Positions 38,761-47,149 of a stretch of 64,000 bases of DNA are shown piece by piece (the stretch's first letter is position 1; each line of letters opens with the position of its first letter). Both the position numbers and the translations under genes were made by a program. A model generated the notes under the pieces. It was not told where the DNA came from and did not search any database. It worked only from the letters and a program-made list of their open reading frames with translations. Source of the stretch: Diaphorobacter limosus (lineage in GTDB: Bacteria; Pseudomonadota; Gammaproteobacteria; Burkholderiales; Burkholderiaceae_C); contig NZ_CP136921.1 of the NCBI RefSeq assembly GCF_033100095.1, positions 2,698,501-2,762,500 of the forward strand, read 5' to 3'.

Positions 38761-39900
38761 ATGTCGTTCATCGCCACACCGCAATCCATGCACTTTGCCG
38801 AGGCCCTGCGCTTGCAGTCGGGCGCCTCGATACGCGACTACACCCTGGCCTACGAGACCTACGGCGAGCTCAACGCCGCGCGTGACAACGCCGTGCTCGT
38901 GTGCCACGCGCTCAACGCCTCGCACCATGTGGCCGGCATGTACGAGGGCCAGCCCAAGAGCGAGGGCTGGTGGGACAACATGATCGGCCCTGGCAAGCCG
39001 CTAGATACCAACCGTTTCTTCGTCATCGGCATCAACAACCTGGGCTCCTGCTTTGGCTCCACCGGGCCGATGCACAAGCATCCGGATACCGGCGAGGTCT
39101 ATGGCGCCGACTTCCCCGTGGTGACGGTGGAGGACTGGGTCAACGCCCAGGCGCTGCTGCTCGATCGCCTGGGCGTTGCGCAACTGGCCGCGGTGATGGG
39201 CGGCAGCCTGGGCGGCATGCAGGCGCTGTCGTGGACGCTGCAATACCCGGAGCGCGTGCGCCACGCCGTGGTGGTGGCCAGCGCGCCCAATCTGACGGCC
39301 GAGAACATCGCCTTCAACGAGGTGGCGCGTCGCGCCATCGTCACCGACCCGGACTTTCACGGCGGCCATTTCTACCGCCATGGCGTGATACCGCAACGCG
39401 GCCTGCGCATCGCGCGCATGATCGGCCACATCACCTACCTGAGCGACGATGTGATGAACGAGAAGTTCGGCCGTCAGCTCAGGGAGGGCATGGACCTCAA
39501 GTACAGCACCCAGGACATAGAGTTCCAGATCGAGAGCTACCTGCGCTACCAGGGCGACAAGTTCAGCGAGTATTTCGATGCCAACACCTATCTGCTCATC
39601 ACGCGCGCGCTGGACTACTTCGACCCCGCGCGTCGGCATGGCGGCAACCTGGCCCAGGCGCTGGCCGTGGCGCGTGCCAAATTTCTGCTGGTGAGCTTCA
39701 GCACCGACTGGCGCTTTTCGCCCCAGCGCAGCCGAGAAATCGTGCAGGCGCTGCTGGAGAACCGCCGCGACGTGAGCTACGCCGAGATCGACGCCCCCCA
39801 TGGTCATGATGCATTTTTGCTGGATGACGCCCGATATATGAGCGTGGTACGCTCTTATTTCGATAGTATTGCCAAGGAGCTGCAGGGAGAACAACCATGA
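38761..39900 (+). CDS. metX: Homoserine O-acyltransferase
   Basis: Activates homoserine (with acetyl- or succinyl-CoA) in methionine synthesis. The 379 residues form an alpha/beta hydrolase: nucleophile Ser in [27 protein letters not shown] near the N-terminus, SCFGSTGP, and catalytic Asp and His in DWRFSP and [21 protein letters not shown] is the usual start in related bacteria, although the terminator stem leaves no normal ribosome site. It overlaps metW by four bases. The acyl donor cannot be told from sequence alone. Confidence 0.95.
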   Translation: MSFIATPQSMHFAEALRLQSGASIRDYTLAYETYGELNAARDNAVLVCHALNASHHVAGMYEGQPKSEGWWDNMIGPGKPLDTNRFFVIGINNLGSCFGSTGPMHKHPDTGEVYGADFPVVTVEDWVNAQALLLDRLGVAQLAAVMGGSLGGMQALSWTLQYPERVRHAVVVASAPNLTAENIAFNEVARRAIVTDPDFHGGHFYRHGVIPQRGLRIARMIGHITYLSDDVMNEKFGRQLREGMDLKYSTQDIEFQIESYLRYQGDKFSEYFDANTYLLITRALDYFDPARRHGGNLAQALAVARAKFLLVSFSTDWRFSPQRSREIVQALLENRRDVSYAEIDAPHGHDAFLLDDARYMSVVRSYFDSIAKELQGEQP

Positions 39901-40481
39901 GCGACCACGCCACCATGCAAGCCATTGCACGCCTGGTACCCCAGGGGGCGCGCGTGCTGGATCTGGGCTGCGGCGACGGCGCCCTGCTCGATCTGCTGCA
40001 GCGCGAACGCGGCTGCAGCGGCTACGGCATAGAGCTGGCCGACGCCAATGTGCTGGCCTGCGTGCGCCGCGGCGTCAACGTCATCCAGCTGAACCTGGAC
40101 GAAGGCCTGGCCATGTTTGGCGACAACAGCTTCGACGTGGTGCTGCAGATCGACACCCTGCAGCATCTGCGCAATGCCGAGGTCATGTTGCGCGAGACGG
40201 CGCGCGTGGGCCAAAGCGGCATCGTCGCCTTTCCCAACTTTGCGCACTGGCCGAACCGCCTGTCGGTGCTGCGCGGACGCATGCCGGTCACGCGGCGCCT
40301 GCCCTACCAGTGGTACGACACGCCCAACATCCGCGTCGGCACCTACAAGGACTTCGAGGTGCTGGCGTACAAGAACAAGCTGCGCATCCTGGACGCCTTC
40401 GGCCTGCAGGACGGGCGCGAGGTGCGCTGGCTGCCCAATGCACTGGCGGGCACGGCGGTGTTCCGCTTCGAGCACGACTGA
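39897..40481 (+). CDS. metW: Methionine biosynthesis protein MetW
   Basis: A 194-residue SAM-methyltransferase-like protein. Motif I is [16 protein letters not shown], followed by the MetW-specific [27 protein letters not shown] and [11 protein letters not shown]. MetW is encoded with MetX in many proteobacteria and is thought to activate it. The ATG overlaps the metX stop (ATGA), so both genes share the riboswitch-controlled transcript. Confidence 0.95.
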   Translation: MSDHATMQAIARLVPQGARVLDLGCGDGALLDLLQRERGCSGYGIELADANVLACVRRGVNVIQLNLDEGLAMFGDNSFDVVLQIDTLQHLRNAEVMLRETARVGQSGIVAFPNFAHWPNRLSVLRGRMPVTRRLPYQWYDTPNIRVGTYKDFEVLAYKNKLRILDAFGLQDGREVRWLPNALAGTAVFRFEHD

Positions 40482-40546
40482 CAAACCCCGTGGCGCAGAC
40501 CCTGGCCTTGGGGTAAAAAGGCCGTCTCACATCTTCTTGCTGCCCC

Positions 40547-41737
40547 ATGCTGCCCCTTGATGTGCCCACCATGCTGCTGATGACGGCGGCAGCCTCCGCC
40601 ACCATGGCGCTGTCCATGGCCGCCGTTCGGCCCGAGCGGCGCGAAGGCATGGGCCTGTGGGCACTGGCGCTGGTGCTGCACACCATTACCTATCTGCTGT
40701 TCACGCTGCGCGGCGCGGTGCCCGCCTGGGCCAGTGTGGTGCTGGCCAATACCCTGCTGGCCGGCACCTTTGCGCTGGCGCTGGCGGCCGTGCGCCAGTT
40801 TCAGGGCCATGGGCTGCCCTGGCGCCGCATGCTGGTGCCGGTGCTGGCCATGGCGCTGCTGTTTGCCTGGTTCCAGGACGACTACCGCGCCTGCGTGATC
40901 GTCGCCGGCGTGGTGCCGCCGCTGCAGGTGGCCCTGGTGCTGTGGGCGCTGTGGCGGCCCAAGCCGCCGGCGCAAATGCGTGGCGCCGTCTTGCTGACCG
41001 CGGGGCTGGGCCTGCAGGCCGTGCTGCTGGCGGTGCGCGGTGCGCTGGCCGCCCTGCACAGCATCCCCACCCAAGGCCTGCTGCGCACCGATGGCGTGCA
41101 GTCGCTGACCTTCATGGCGGCCTTTGTCGTGGTCATCCTGGCGTCGCTGGGCTTCATCCTGATGGCCAAGGACAGGGCCGACGCCAACAACCATTACTTT
41201 GCCACCCGCGACGCCCTGACCGGCCTGTTCAACCGCCGCGCCCTGCTGCTGGCGGCGCGCCGTGACGTGGCTGTTGCCGCACGCTCGCATGAACCCTATG
41301 CGCTGATGATGGTGGACATAGACCATTTCAAGGCCGTCAACGACGGCCATGGCCACCAGGTGGGCGACCAGATCCTGTGCCATGTGGCGGGCCTGCTCAG
41401 CGCCAGGCTGCGCGCCCAGGACATGGTGGGGCGCTACGGTGGCGAGGAATTCCTGGTGCTGCTGCCCAACACCGCGCAGCAGGCCGCCGCCGAGCTGGCC
41501 GAAACCCTGCGCAGCGCCGTGGCCCAGTGCCCCTGTGCGCGCGAGGGCTGCGCCATCACCGCCACGGTGAGCATTGGCGTGTGTGGCGGCCAGCTGCATG
41601 GCACCGAGGACTGGGAGCGACTGCTGCGCTGCGCCGACCAGGCGCTGTATGCCGCCAAGGCCGCCGGGCGCAACCGGGTCGTGTCCGGCCGCTTTGTGCC
41701 CGAGGCCGCGCAGCCGCTGGCAACTCCCGTGATCTGA
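40547..41737 (+). CDS. Diguanylate cyclase (GGDEF family)
   Basis: Makes c-di-GMP. The 396 residues have an N-terminal membrane module of six or seven hydrophobic segments (residues about 5-205, an MHYT/7TM-like sensor of unknown ligand) and a GGDEF domain (about 220-385). The active site is GRYGGEEF, and RAQD lies five residues before it, i.e. an intact RxxD inhibitory site, so feedback control by c-di-GMP is expected. DALTGLFNRRAL and MMVDIDHFKAVND are canonical. It is a single gene. Confidence 0.93.
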   Translation: MLPLDVPTMLLMTAAASATMALSMAAVRPERREGMGLWALALVLHTITYLLFTLRGAVPAWASVVLANTLLAGTFALALAAVRQFQGHGLPWRRMLVPVLAMALLFAWFQDDYRACVIVAGVVPPLQVALVLWALWRPKPPAQMRGAVLLTAGLGLQAVLLAVRGALAALHSIPTQGLLRTDGVQSLTFMAAFVVVILASLGFILMAKDRADANNHYFATRDALTGLFNRRALLLAARRDVAVAARSHEPYALMMVDIDHFKAVNDGHGHQVGDQILCHVAGLLSARLRAQDMVGRYGGEEFLVLLPNTAQQAAAELAETLRSAVAQCPCAREGCAITATVSIGVCGGQLHGTEDWERLLRCADQALYAAKAAGRNRVVSGRFVPEAAQPLATPVI

Positions 41738-41801
41738 CTGGCCCCAAGGGGTCTTGGCCTTGGCGTATCCTGCCTGCTTTGTGCATTGCCAGAGGACAGC
41801 C

Positions 41802-43289
41802 ATGACCGCCCGCCTGCCCACCCCCGCCCTGGACACCGCCCTCGCCCTGGAGCGCGTCAGCAGTGCCTGGGATGAAGACATCCTGAAGCAGCTCACCGAC
41901 TACATCCGCATCCCGGCCAAGTCGCCGGGCTTTGCGCCCGACTGGGAGCAGCAGGGCCATCTGGAGACCGTACTGCGCAACGCCGCGCAATGGGTGGAGG
42001 CGCAGAAGGTCAGCGGCCTGTCGCTGGAGATCGTGCGCCTGCCCGGGCGCACGCCGGTGCTGTTCTTTGACATCCCCGCGCACCAGCACAGCGGCAGCGA
42101 CACCGTGCTGATGTACGGCCACCTGGACAAGCAGCCCGAGTTCGAAGGCTGGCGCTCAGACCTGGGGCCGTGGAGCCCGAAGTACGAGGACGGCCGGCTC
42201 TACGGCCGTGGCGGCGCCGACGACGGCTATGCGGTGTACGCCAGCATCGCCGCCGTGCAAGAGCTGAAGCGCCAGGGCGTGCCGCACCCGCGCATCGTCG
42301 GCCTGATCGAGACCTGCGAGGAAAGCGGCTCCGCCGACCTGCTGCCCTATATCGACGCCTTGAGAACCCGCCTGGGCAAGGTGGCCCTGGTGATCTGCCT
42401 GGACTCGGGCGCCGGCAACTACGACCAGCTGTGGCTCACCACCAGCCTGCGCGGCATGGCCAGCGGCACGCTCAAGGTCGAGATCCTGACCGAGGGCATC
42501 CATTCCGGCGACGCATCCGGCCTGGTGCCCTCGTCGTTTCGCATCATGCGCCAGGTGCTGGACCGCCTGGAGGACTCGGCCACCGGCCGCCTGCTGCCCG
42601 CGCGCTTTCACTGCGAGGTGCCGGCCGACCGCCTGGCCCAGGCGCGCGCCACGGCCGCCATCCTGGGCGAAGAGGTCTACCGGCGCTTCCCCTGGGCGCA
42701 CCACGACTGCGGTGGCAGCCAGGTATTTGCACTGCCCACCACCACCGACCCGGTGCAGGCGTTGATCAAGCGCACCTGGGAGCCCACCTTGAGCGTCACC
42801 GGCGCCGAGGGCTTTCCGGCGCTGAAGGATGCCGGCAACGTGCTGCGCCCCTACACCGCCTTCAAGCTCAGCCTGCGCCTGCCGCCGCTGGTGGACGCCG
42901 CCACCGCCGTGCAGGAGCTGAAAACCCTGCTGGAAGACAACGCCCCCTACCAGGCGCGCGTTACCTGGGAGGGCGCCAGTGCCGCCAGCGGCTGGAACGC
43001 TCCGCCCATCACCCCCTGGTTTGAGCAGGCCCTGAACGCCGCCAGCCAGGCGCAGTTTGGTGCCCCCTGCGGCTACATCGGCCAGGGCGGCACGATCCCG
43101 CTGATGAACATGCTGAGCCAGGGTTTCCCGAAGGCGCAGATGATGGTCTGCGGCGTGCTCGGCCCCAAGAGCAACGCCCATGGCCCCAATGAGTTCCTGC
43201 ATGTGCCCTATGCCAAGAGGCTCACCGCGGCCGTGGCGCAGGTGATCGCCGCCATGCCCGGCTGCATGCAAGCGCACGCGGAAGTTTGA
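41802..43289 (+). CDS. M20-family metallopeptidase
   Basis: A 495-residue zinc peptidase of the M20 (carnosinase/PepV-like) group. Metal-site motifs in order: MYGHLDKQPEF (His, Asp), GRGGADDGYA (bridging Asp), ETCEESGSADL (catalytic Glu pair), CLDSGAGNYD, and the late HGPNEF His. The dimerisation domain (LRGMASGTLKVEI onwards) interrupts the catalytic domain as usual. AGAGGA precedes ATG 41802; an ATG at 41754 in frame lacks a site. Substrates are probably dipeptides; the exact one is unknown. Confidence 0.92.
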   Translation: MTARLPTPALDTALALERVSSAWDEDILKQLTDYIRIPAKSPGFAPDWEQQGHLETVLRNAAQWVEAQKVSGLSLEIVRLPGRTPVLFFDIPAHQHSGSDTVLMYGHLDKQPEFEGWRSDLGPWSPKYEDGRLYGRGGADDGYAVYASIAAVQELKRQGVPHPRIVGLIETCEESGSADLLPYIDALRTRLGKVALVICLDSGAGNYDQLWLTTSLRGMASGTLKVEILTEGIHSGDASGLVPSSFRIMRQVLDRLEDSATGRLLPARFHCEVPADRLAQARATAAILGEEVYRRFPWAHHDCGGSQVFALPTTTDPVQALIKRTWEPTLSVTGAEGFPALKDAGNVLRPYTAFKLSLRLPPLVDAATAVQELKTLLEDNAPYQARVTWEGASAASGWNAPPITPWFEQALNAASQAQFGAPCGYIGQGGTIPLMNMLSQGFPKAQMMVCGVLGPKSNAHGPNEFLHVPYAKRLTAAVAQVIAAMPGCMQAHAEV

Positions 43290-43607
43290 ATGAAATTGGG
43301 GTTTTACACTTACTGGTAAAGCGCAAACAGCTATATTATTAATAGCAAAATGTGAACCCGGCATGGTGGCGAGCGCCTGCGCCGCCATGGCCGGGCCGCG
43401 CGCGCACCCCGCCGAATCTCCCGGGCGGCACGGCCTTGTGCCGTTGCGGGCCTTTCCAAGGCCCGCGGCGCTGAAGCAAGACGCACCGGAGTCCTCGGCG
43501 GCCACGTGTTTATCCTAGTCTCGCAGGTCACATCTTTTGGTCACATTGTTAACAATTTATATTTATTAACGGCCAGCGATGACCCGTTGGCTGCGAGAGG
43601 CATCCCG
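43290..43607. other. Gene-free spacer with repeat copy 6 and AT-rich promoter-like run
   Basis: 318 bases between the M20 peptidase and the chemoreceptor gene. The left end carries a dispersed palindrome. The right part (about 43546-43569) is AT-rich, with GTTAACAATTTATATTTATT between inverted GTTAA/TTAAC ends, a likely promoter/UP region for the chemoreceptor. Nothing coding is seen. Confidence 0.5.
43297..43352. repeat. Dispersed imperfect palindrome, copy 6
   Basis: On the minus strand: ATAGCTGTTTGCGCTTTACC then AGTAAGTGTAAAACCCC, matching the family pattern. It lies just downstream of the M20 peptidase stop codon. Confidence 0.65.
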
Positions 43608-44060
43608 ATGCGATTCACTTCCCGTTTGATTCTTTGCGCCGTTGTGCCGGCCGGCCTGTTCGTGCTGGCCCTGGCCATCAGCCTGTGGGGGCTGACGCGC
43701 ACCCAATCCGATTTCAGCCGCTACATGGGCACCGAGCAGGCCGTGGCGGCCGGCCTGTCCGAGCTCTACGCCCAGGGCCTGCAATCGGGCCAGGCGCTGC
43801 GCAACATCGTGCTCGACCCGGCCAATCAAGTGGCCTACGACAACCTCAAGGCCTCGCACCAGGCCTTCGACGAGGCCTACGAGGCCACGCTGGCGGTCGT
43901 CCGCGGCACGCCGGTGGAAGCCGCGCTGCTGCCGCTCAAGCAGCTGCGCGTGACCCAGGTGGGCGTGCAAGGCCAGGTGCGTGATCTGGCGCGCAGCGAC
44001 CCCGCGGCGGCGGCCCAGGCGCTGAACAGCCTGGAAACGCCGGCCTGGCGCGCGGACTGA
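43608..44060 (+). pseudogene. Chemoreceptor N-terminal fragment (sensor half, no TM2/HAMP)
   Basis: 150 codons starting MRFTSRLILCAVVPAGLFVL (first membrane helix), then a periplasmic four-helix-bundle-like sensor (GLTRTQSDFSRYMGTEQAV, NIVLDPANQVAYDNLKASHQ). It stops with ETPAWRAD just where the second membrane helix and HAMP domain should begin. The rest of a chemoreceptor continues in another frame from 44060. The junction looks like an internal deletion that removed TM2 plus HAMP and shifted the frame. GAGAGG precedes the ATG. Confidence 0.75.
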
Positions 44061-44917
44061 TGGCCGAGCTGGTGCGCATGCGTGCCAGCCTGCGCAGCCT
44101 GGTGACCCGGGTGCACGGCACGGCCGTCGAAATCACCCATGCGTCCGGCGAAATCGCCCAGGGCAATGCCGACCTGTCGGCGCGCACCGAAAGCCAGGCC
44201 TCTGCGCTGGAAGAAACCGCGGCCTCCATGGAGCAGCTCAGCGCCACCGTGCGCCAGAACGCCGACAACGCGCGCGCGGCCAACCAGCTGGCGCTGAACG
44301 CCTCCAATGTTGCGGCCCAGGGCGGCGAGGTCGTGTCCCAGGTCGTGGACACCATGAAGGGCATCAACGACAGCAGCCGCCAGATCGCGGACATCATCGG
44401 CGTGATCGACGGCATTGCCTTCCAGACCAACATCCTGGCGCTGAACGCGGCCGTGGAGGCAGCGCGCGCCGGCGAGCAGGGCCGCGGCTTTGCCGTCGTG
44501 GCCAGCGAAGTGCGCAGCCTCGCGCAGCGCAGCGCCGAGGCGGCCAAGCAGATCAAGGAGCTGATCACGGCCAGCGTGGAGCGGGTGCAGCAGGGCTCAT
44601 GCCTGGTCGATCAGGCCGGCGCGACCATGGGCGAGGTGGTGGCGGCGATACGGCGCGTGACCGACATCATGGGCGAGATCAGCGCGGCCAGCGGCGAGCA
44701 AAGCACCGGCGTGGCCCAGGTCGGCGAGGCGATCACGCAGATGGATCAGGCGACGCAGCAGAACGCGGCGCCGGTCGAGGAAAGCGCGGCCGCAGCCGCG
44801 GCGCTGAAGAAACAGGCCCAGGAGCTGCTCGCCGCGATCTCGCAGTTCCGCTTGGCCGACGGCGGCATGCCCGAGGCGCTGCCGGCCGGCGCGTCGCCCC
44901 GGTTGCTTGCCGCCTGA
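44060..44917 (+). CDS. Chemoreceptor signalling domain (C-terminal part of a split methyl-accepting protein)
   Basis: 285 codons encoding an intact MCP cytoplasmic domain: an end-of-HAMP-like start ([20 protein letters not shown]), methylation-helix segments ([20 protein letters not shown]), the hairpin tip [20 protein letters not shown] and [20 protein letters not shown]. The ATG shares a base with the stop of the sensor half (TGATGG), so reinitiation could yield a soluble signalling protein. Without TM2 and HAMP it cannot respond through the adjacent sensor. Either a decayed receptor or a freed cytoplasmic domain. Confidence 0.75.
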   Translation: MAELVRMRASLRSLVTRVHGTAVEITHASGEIAQGNADLSARTESQASALEETAASMEQLSATVRQNADNARAANQLALNASNVAAQGGEVVSQVVDTMKGINDSSRQIADIIGVIDGIAFQTNILALNAAVEAARAGEQGRGFAVVASEVRSLAQRSAEAAKQIKELITASVERVQQGSCLVDQAGATMGEVVAAIRRVTDIMGEISAASGEQSTGVAQVGEAITQMDQATQQNAAPVEESAAAAAALKKQAQELLAAISQFRLADGGMPEALPAGASPRLLAA

Positions 44918-44943
44918 AGCGGCGGCGGCGCGGACCGCAGCCA

Positions 44944-45657
44944 TCACTCCAGCCCCAGCACGGCCAGGGCGGCGACGGAGGCCGTCTCGGCGCGCAGCAC
45001 GCGCGTGCCCAGGCTGGCGGGGACAAAGCCTGCGGCCAGCGCCGCGTCTTCCTCCTGCGCCGTCAGCCCGCCCTCGGGGCCGTGCAGCACCCAGACCTGA
45101 CTGGCGCCGCCGGCGGCCTGGCGCAGAGGCTGGCTGCCGGCGCGCAGCGACAGCAGCAGGCGCACGCCCTCAGATTGGCCGCCGCGCAGCCAGTCGGCCA
45201 GCGCCAGCGGCGCATGCACGGGGGGCACGCGGTTGCGCCCGCATTGCTCGCAGGCGGCCACCGCTATCGCCTGCCAGTGAGCCTGGCGCTTGGCGGCGCG
45301 CTCGCCGGCCAGCTTGACTACGCTGCGTGCCGTGGTCACGGGCTGGATGCTGGCGGCGCCGAGTTCGGTGGCCTTTTCCACCAGCCAGTCCATGCGCTCG
45401 TTGGCCGGCATGCCGACCACCAGATGCACGGCGCGCGCGGCCTCGCGCTCGACGGCGGTGTGCGCGCCAATCTCTACATCGACATCGCTGCGGCCCATGC
45501 GCGTGACGCTGGCCGTCCACTCGCCGCCCTCACCGTTGAACAGCGTGATGACGCCGCCCGGCTGCAGGCGCAGCACTTGCACATGGCGCGCGGCCTGGGG
45601 CGGCAGCGTGACTTGCGCGCCGGCGGCCAGGGGCAGGGGGCAGTAAAAACGTGGCAT
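44944..45657 (-). CDS. rsmE: 16S rRNA (uracil-1498-N3)-methyltransferase
   Basis: A SPOUT-class methyltransferase (237 residues) acting on U1498 of 16S rRNA. The N-terminal PUA-like part (MPRFYCPLPLAAGAQVTLPP, HVQVLRLQPG) is followed by the knotted SPOUT domain: LVEKATELGAASIQPVTTAR, AACEQCGRNRVPPV, VLHGPEGGLTAQE and the C-terminal LGTRVLRAETASVAAL. All family motifs are present at normal length. Single gene. Confidence 0.95.
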   Translation of the reverse strand: MPRFYCPLPLAAGAQVTLPPQAARHVQVLRLQPGGVITLFNGEGGEWTASVTRMGRSDVDVEIGAHTAVEREAARAVHLVVGMPANERMDWLVEKATELGAASIQPVTTARSVVKLAGERAAKRQAHWQAIAVAACEQCGRNRVPPVHAPLALADWLRGGQSEGVRLLLSLRAGSQPLRQAAGGASQVWVLHGPEGGLTAQEEDAALAAGFVPASLGTRVLRAETASVAALAVLGLE

Positions 45658-45661
45658 TCAG

Positions 45662-45716
45662 TTTAAAAATAGTAGCTGTTAGCGCTTGGTAGATAAGTGT
45701 TGCAGGCTGTTTTGAT
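45662..45716. repeat. Dispersed imperfect palindrome, copy 7
   Basis: AATAGTAGCTGTTAGCGCTT, GGTAGATAAGTGTTGCAGG and CTGTTTTGATG: the clearest forward-strand copy. It begins just upstream of the rsmE start codon. Confidence 0.75.
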
Positions 45717-45750
45717 GATGAAAACCAGGGCCGCTGCGTTGGCGCCTGTT

Positions 45751-45870
45751 TCTCCCTCTCCCGCGTGCGGGAGAGGGCGGGGGTGAGGGTGTAAAAACGG
45801 GGCGCTGCGCCGCATCACCCCCTCACCCCCTCACCCCAACCCTCTCCCCCAAGGGGGCGAGGGAGCTAAA
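45751..45870. repeat. C/G-rich inverted repeat (CCCTCTCCC...GGGAGAGGG type)
   Basis: Two hairpin arms: CCCTCTCCCGC/GCGGGAGAGGG and, further on, runs of CCCTCACCCC facing CTCTCCCCCAAGGGGGCGAG, all ending in GGGAG. Similar C-rich/G-rich intergenic repeats are widespread in proteobacteria. It is flanked on both sides by copies of the dispersed palindrome in opposite orientation. Confidence 0.7.
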
Positions 45871-45906
45871 ACCTGCGCTAAATATGCGTTAAGCGCTATC
45901 AAAAAG
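45868..45906. repeat. Dispersed imperfect palindrome, copy 8 (inverted, partial)
   Basis: On the minus strand: TTTTTGATAGCGCTTAACGC, then ATATTTAGCGCAGGTTTT. It is shorter than the others and lies in opposite orientation to copy 7, on the other side of the C/G-rich repeat. Confidence 0.6.
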
Positions 45907-45962
45907 ATGTGTGCATACACAAGCCCGCGAGGGGGGAAGACAACCAATGCACCGCACCGTTG

Positions 45963-47066
45963 TTAGACCCGCCCAAAGGCGTATCCCATGGCCGCCTGCG
46001 TGCCCTCCAGTTCATCGACCAGGCGCAGCAGCGGCGTCAGCTCGCGGTAGCGTGCGCAGGTGGCGCGGATGTAGGCGATGAAGCGCGGCGCGTCCGCCAG
46101 GTATTTGGGCTTGCCGTCGCGCAGCGTCAGGCGGGCGAAGATGCCGGCGACCTTCAGGTGGCGCTGCAGCGCCATGAAGTCCACGGCGCGGTAGAACTCG
46201 CCGAAGTCCGCACCCCAGCCGCTGGCGCTTGCGGCGCCGATGAGGCCGGCCTTGCGGGCCTTTTCCCAGTAACGCACGGTAATGTCGATGACGAAATCCT
46301 CTTCCCAGCTGATGAAGGCGTCGCGCATCAGGCTGGCGATGTCGTAGGTCACGGGGCCAAAGACGGCGTCCTGGAAGTCGAGCACGCTCAAGCGTCCATC
46401 GGCGCGCACCATCAGGTTGCGCATCATGAAGTCGCGGTGCACATAGACGCTGGGCGCGGCCAGGTTCTGCGCGACGATGGTGTCAAAGGCCTTGGCCAGC
46501 GTCGCCTGCTGGGCGTCGGTGAGCGTGATGGCGCGGTGGCGCGCGATGTACCAGTCCGGAAACAGCTGCAGCTCGCGGCGCAAGAGCGCGTCGTCATAGG
46601 CCGGCAGCACGCCGGGGCGGCTGGCCTTTTGCCAGTCAAGCAGCAGATCGACGGCCTGCAGGTACCAGGCGTGGGCGGCGGCGGGCTGGGCCTCGTCCAG
46701 ACGCTCGATGGCGGTCTGCCCTCCCAGGTCGGACAGCAGCATGAAGCCACGCGCTTCGTCCCAGGCGTGGATTTGCGGCACGGGCAGGCCGGCGGCCTGC
46801 ATCAGCTCCTGCACATGGACGAAGGGGCGGCAGTCCTCCTTGTCGGGCGGGGCGTCCATGACGATGCGACTGCTGCCGTCCTGCGCGTCCAGGCGCAGAT
46901 AACGGCGAAAGCTGGCGTCGGCGGATGCGGGGCGCAGGCTGGCGGGCAGCAGGTTCTGCGCGGCGGCTATCGGGGCCAGCCAGGCCAGGAAGGCGGATTG
47001 GCGCGCGGGGTCGTTCCATTGCACGGCGCTGGCGCCGCTGGGGAGGGGGGGGAGGGGATGGCTCAT
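45963..47066 (-). CDS. amgK: Aminoglycoside phosphotransferase-family kinase, AmgK-like
   Basis: A 367-residue APH-fold kinase. ADASFRRYLRLDAQDG carries the N-lobe; the catalytic loop is VYVHRDFMMRNLMV and the metal motif LSVLDFQDAVFGP; YDIASLMRDAFISW follows. AmgK phosphorylates N-acetylmuramate/N-acetylglucosamine at C1 in the peptidoglycan-recycling bypass, and its gene is commonly found beside lptD, as here (divergent, 83 bases). The usual partner murU (nucleotidyltransferase) does not follow, so the assignment rests on sequence and lptD linkage. The start at 47066 is chosen over an upstream ATG with a Cys/Arg-rich extension. Confidence 0.8.
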   Translation of the reverse strand: MSHPLPPLPSGASAVQWNDPARQSAFLAWLAPIAAAQNLLPASLRPASADASFRRYLRLDAQDGSSRIVMDAPPDKEDCRPFVHVQELMQAAGLPVPQIHAWDEARGFMLLSDLGGQTAIERLDEAQPAAAHAWYLQAVDLLLDWQKASRPGVLPAYDDALLRRELQLFPDWYIARHRAITLTDAQQATLAKAFDTIVAQNLAAPSVYVHRDFMMRNLMVRADGRLSVLDFQDAVFGPVTYDIASLMRDAFISWEEDFVIDITVRYWEKARKAGLIGAASASGWGADFGEFYRAVDFMALQRHLKVAGIFARLTLRDGKPKYLADAPRFIAYIRATCARYRELTPLLRLVDELEGTQAAMGYAFGRV

Positions 47067-47149
47067 GGATAATCGGATTTTACAAACCCGGTCTTCCCTG
47101 GCCGGGCGGCACATCGCCCGGCGTGCCATGTGCCAGCCTCTTGCAATCC

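Larger units (their letters stand above)
45658..45962. other. Gene-free spacer holding a nested repeat
   Basis: 305 bases between two minus-strand genes (rsmE and the AmgK-type kinase). It is nearly filled by three repeat units: an inward-facing pair of the dispersed palindrome (45662-45716 and 45868-45906) enclosing a C/G-rich inverted repeat (45751-45870). No coding potential is seen. Confidence 0.6.

Noticed and set aside
39830..39890. AT-rich end of metX considered as a repeat
   Set aside because: It encodes the normal MetX C-terminus ([13 protein letters not shown]) and lacks the GCGCTT core.
44060..44917. Separate soluble chemoreceptor gene
   Set aside because: The immediately preceding sensor fragment and the TGATGG junction make a broken single receptor the simpler reading; the soluble product is kept only as a possibility.
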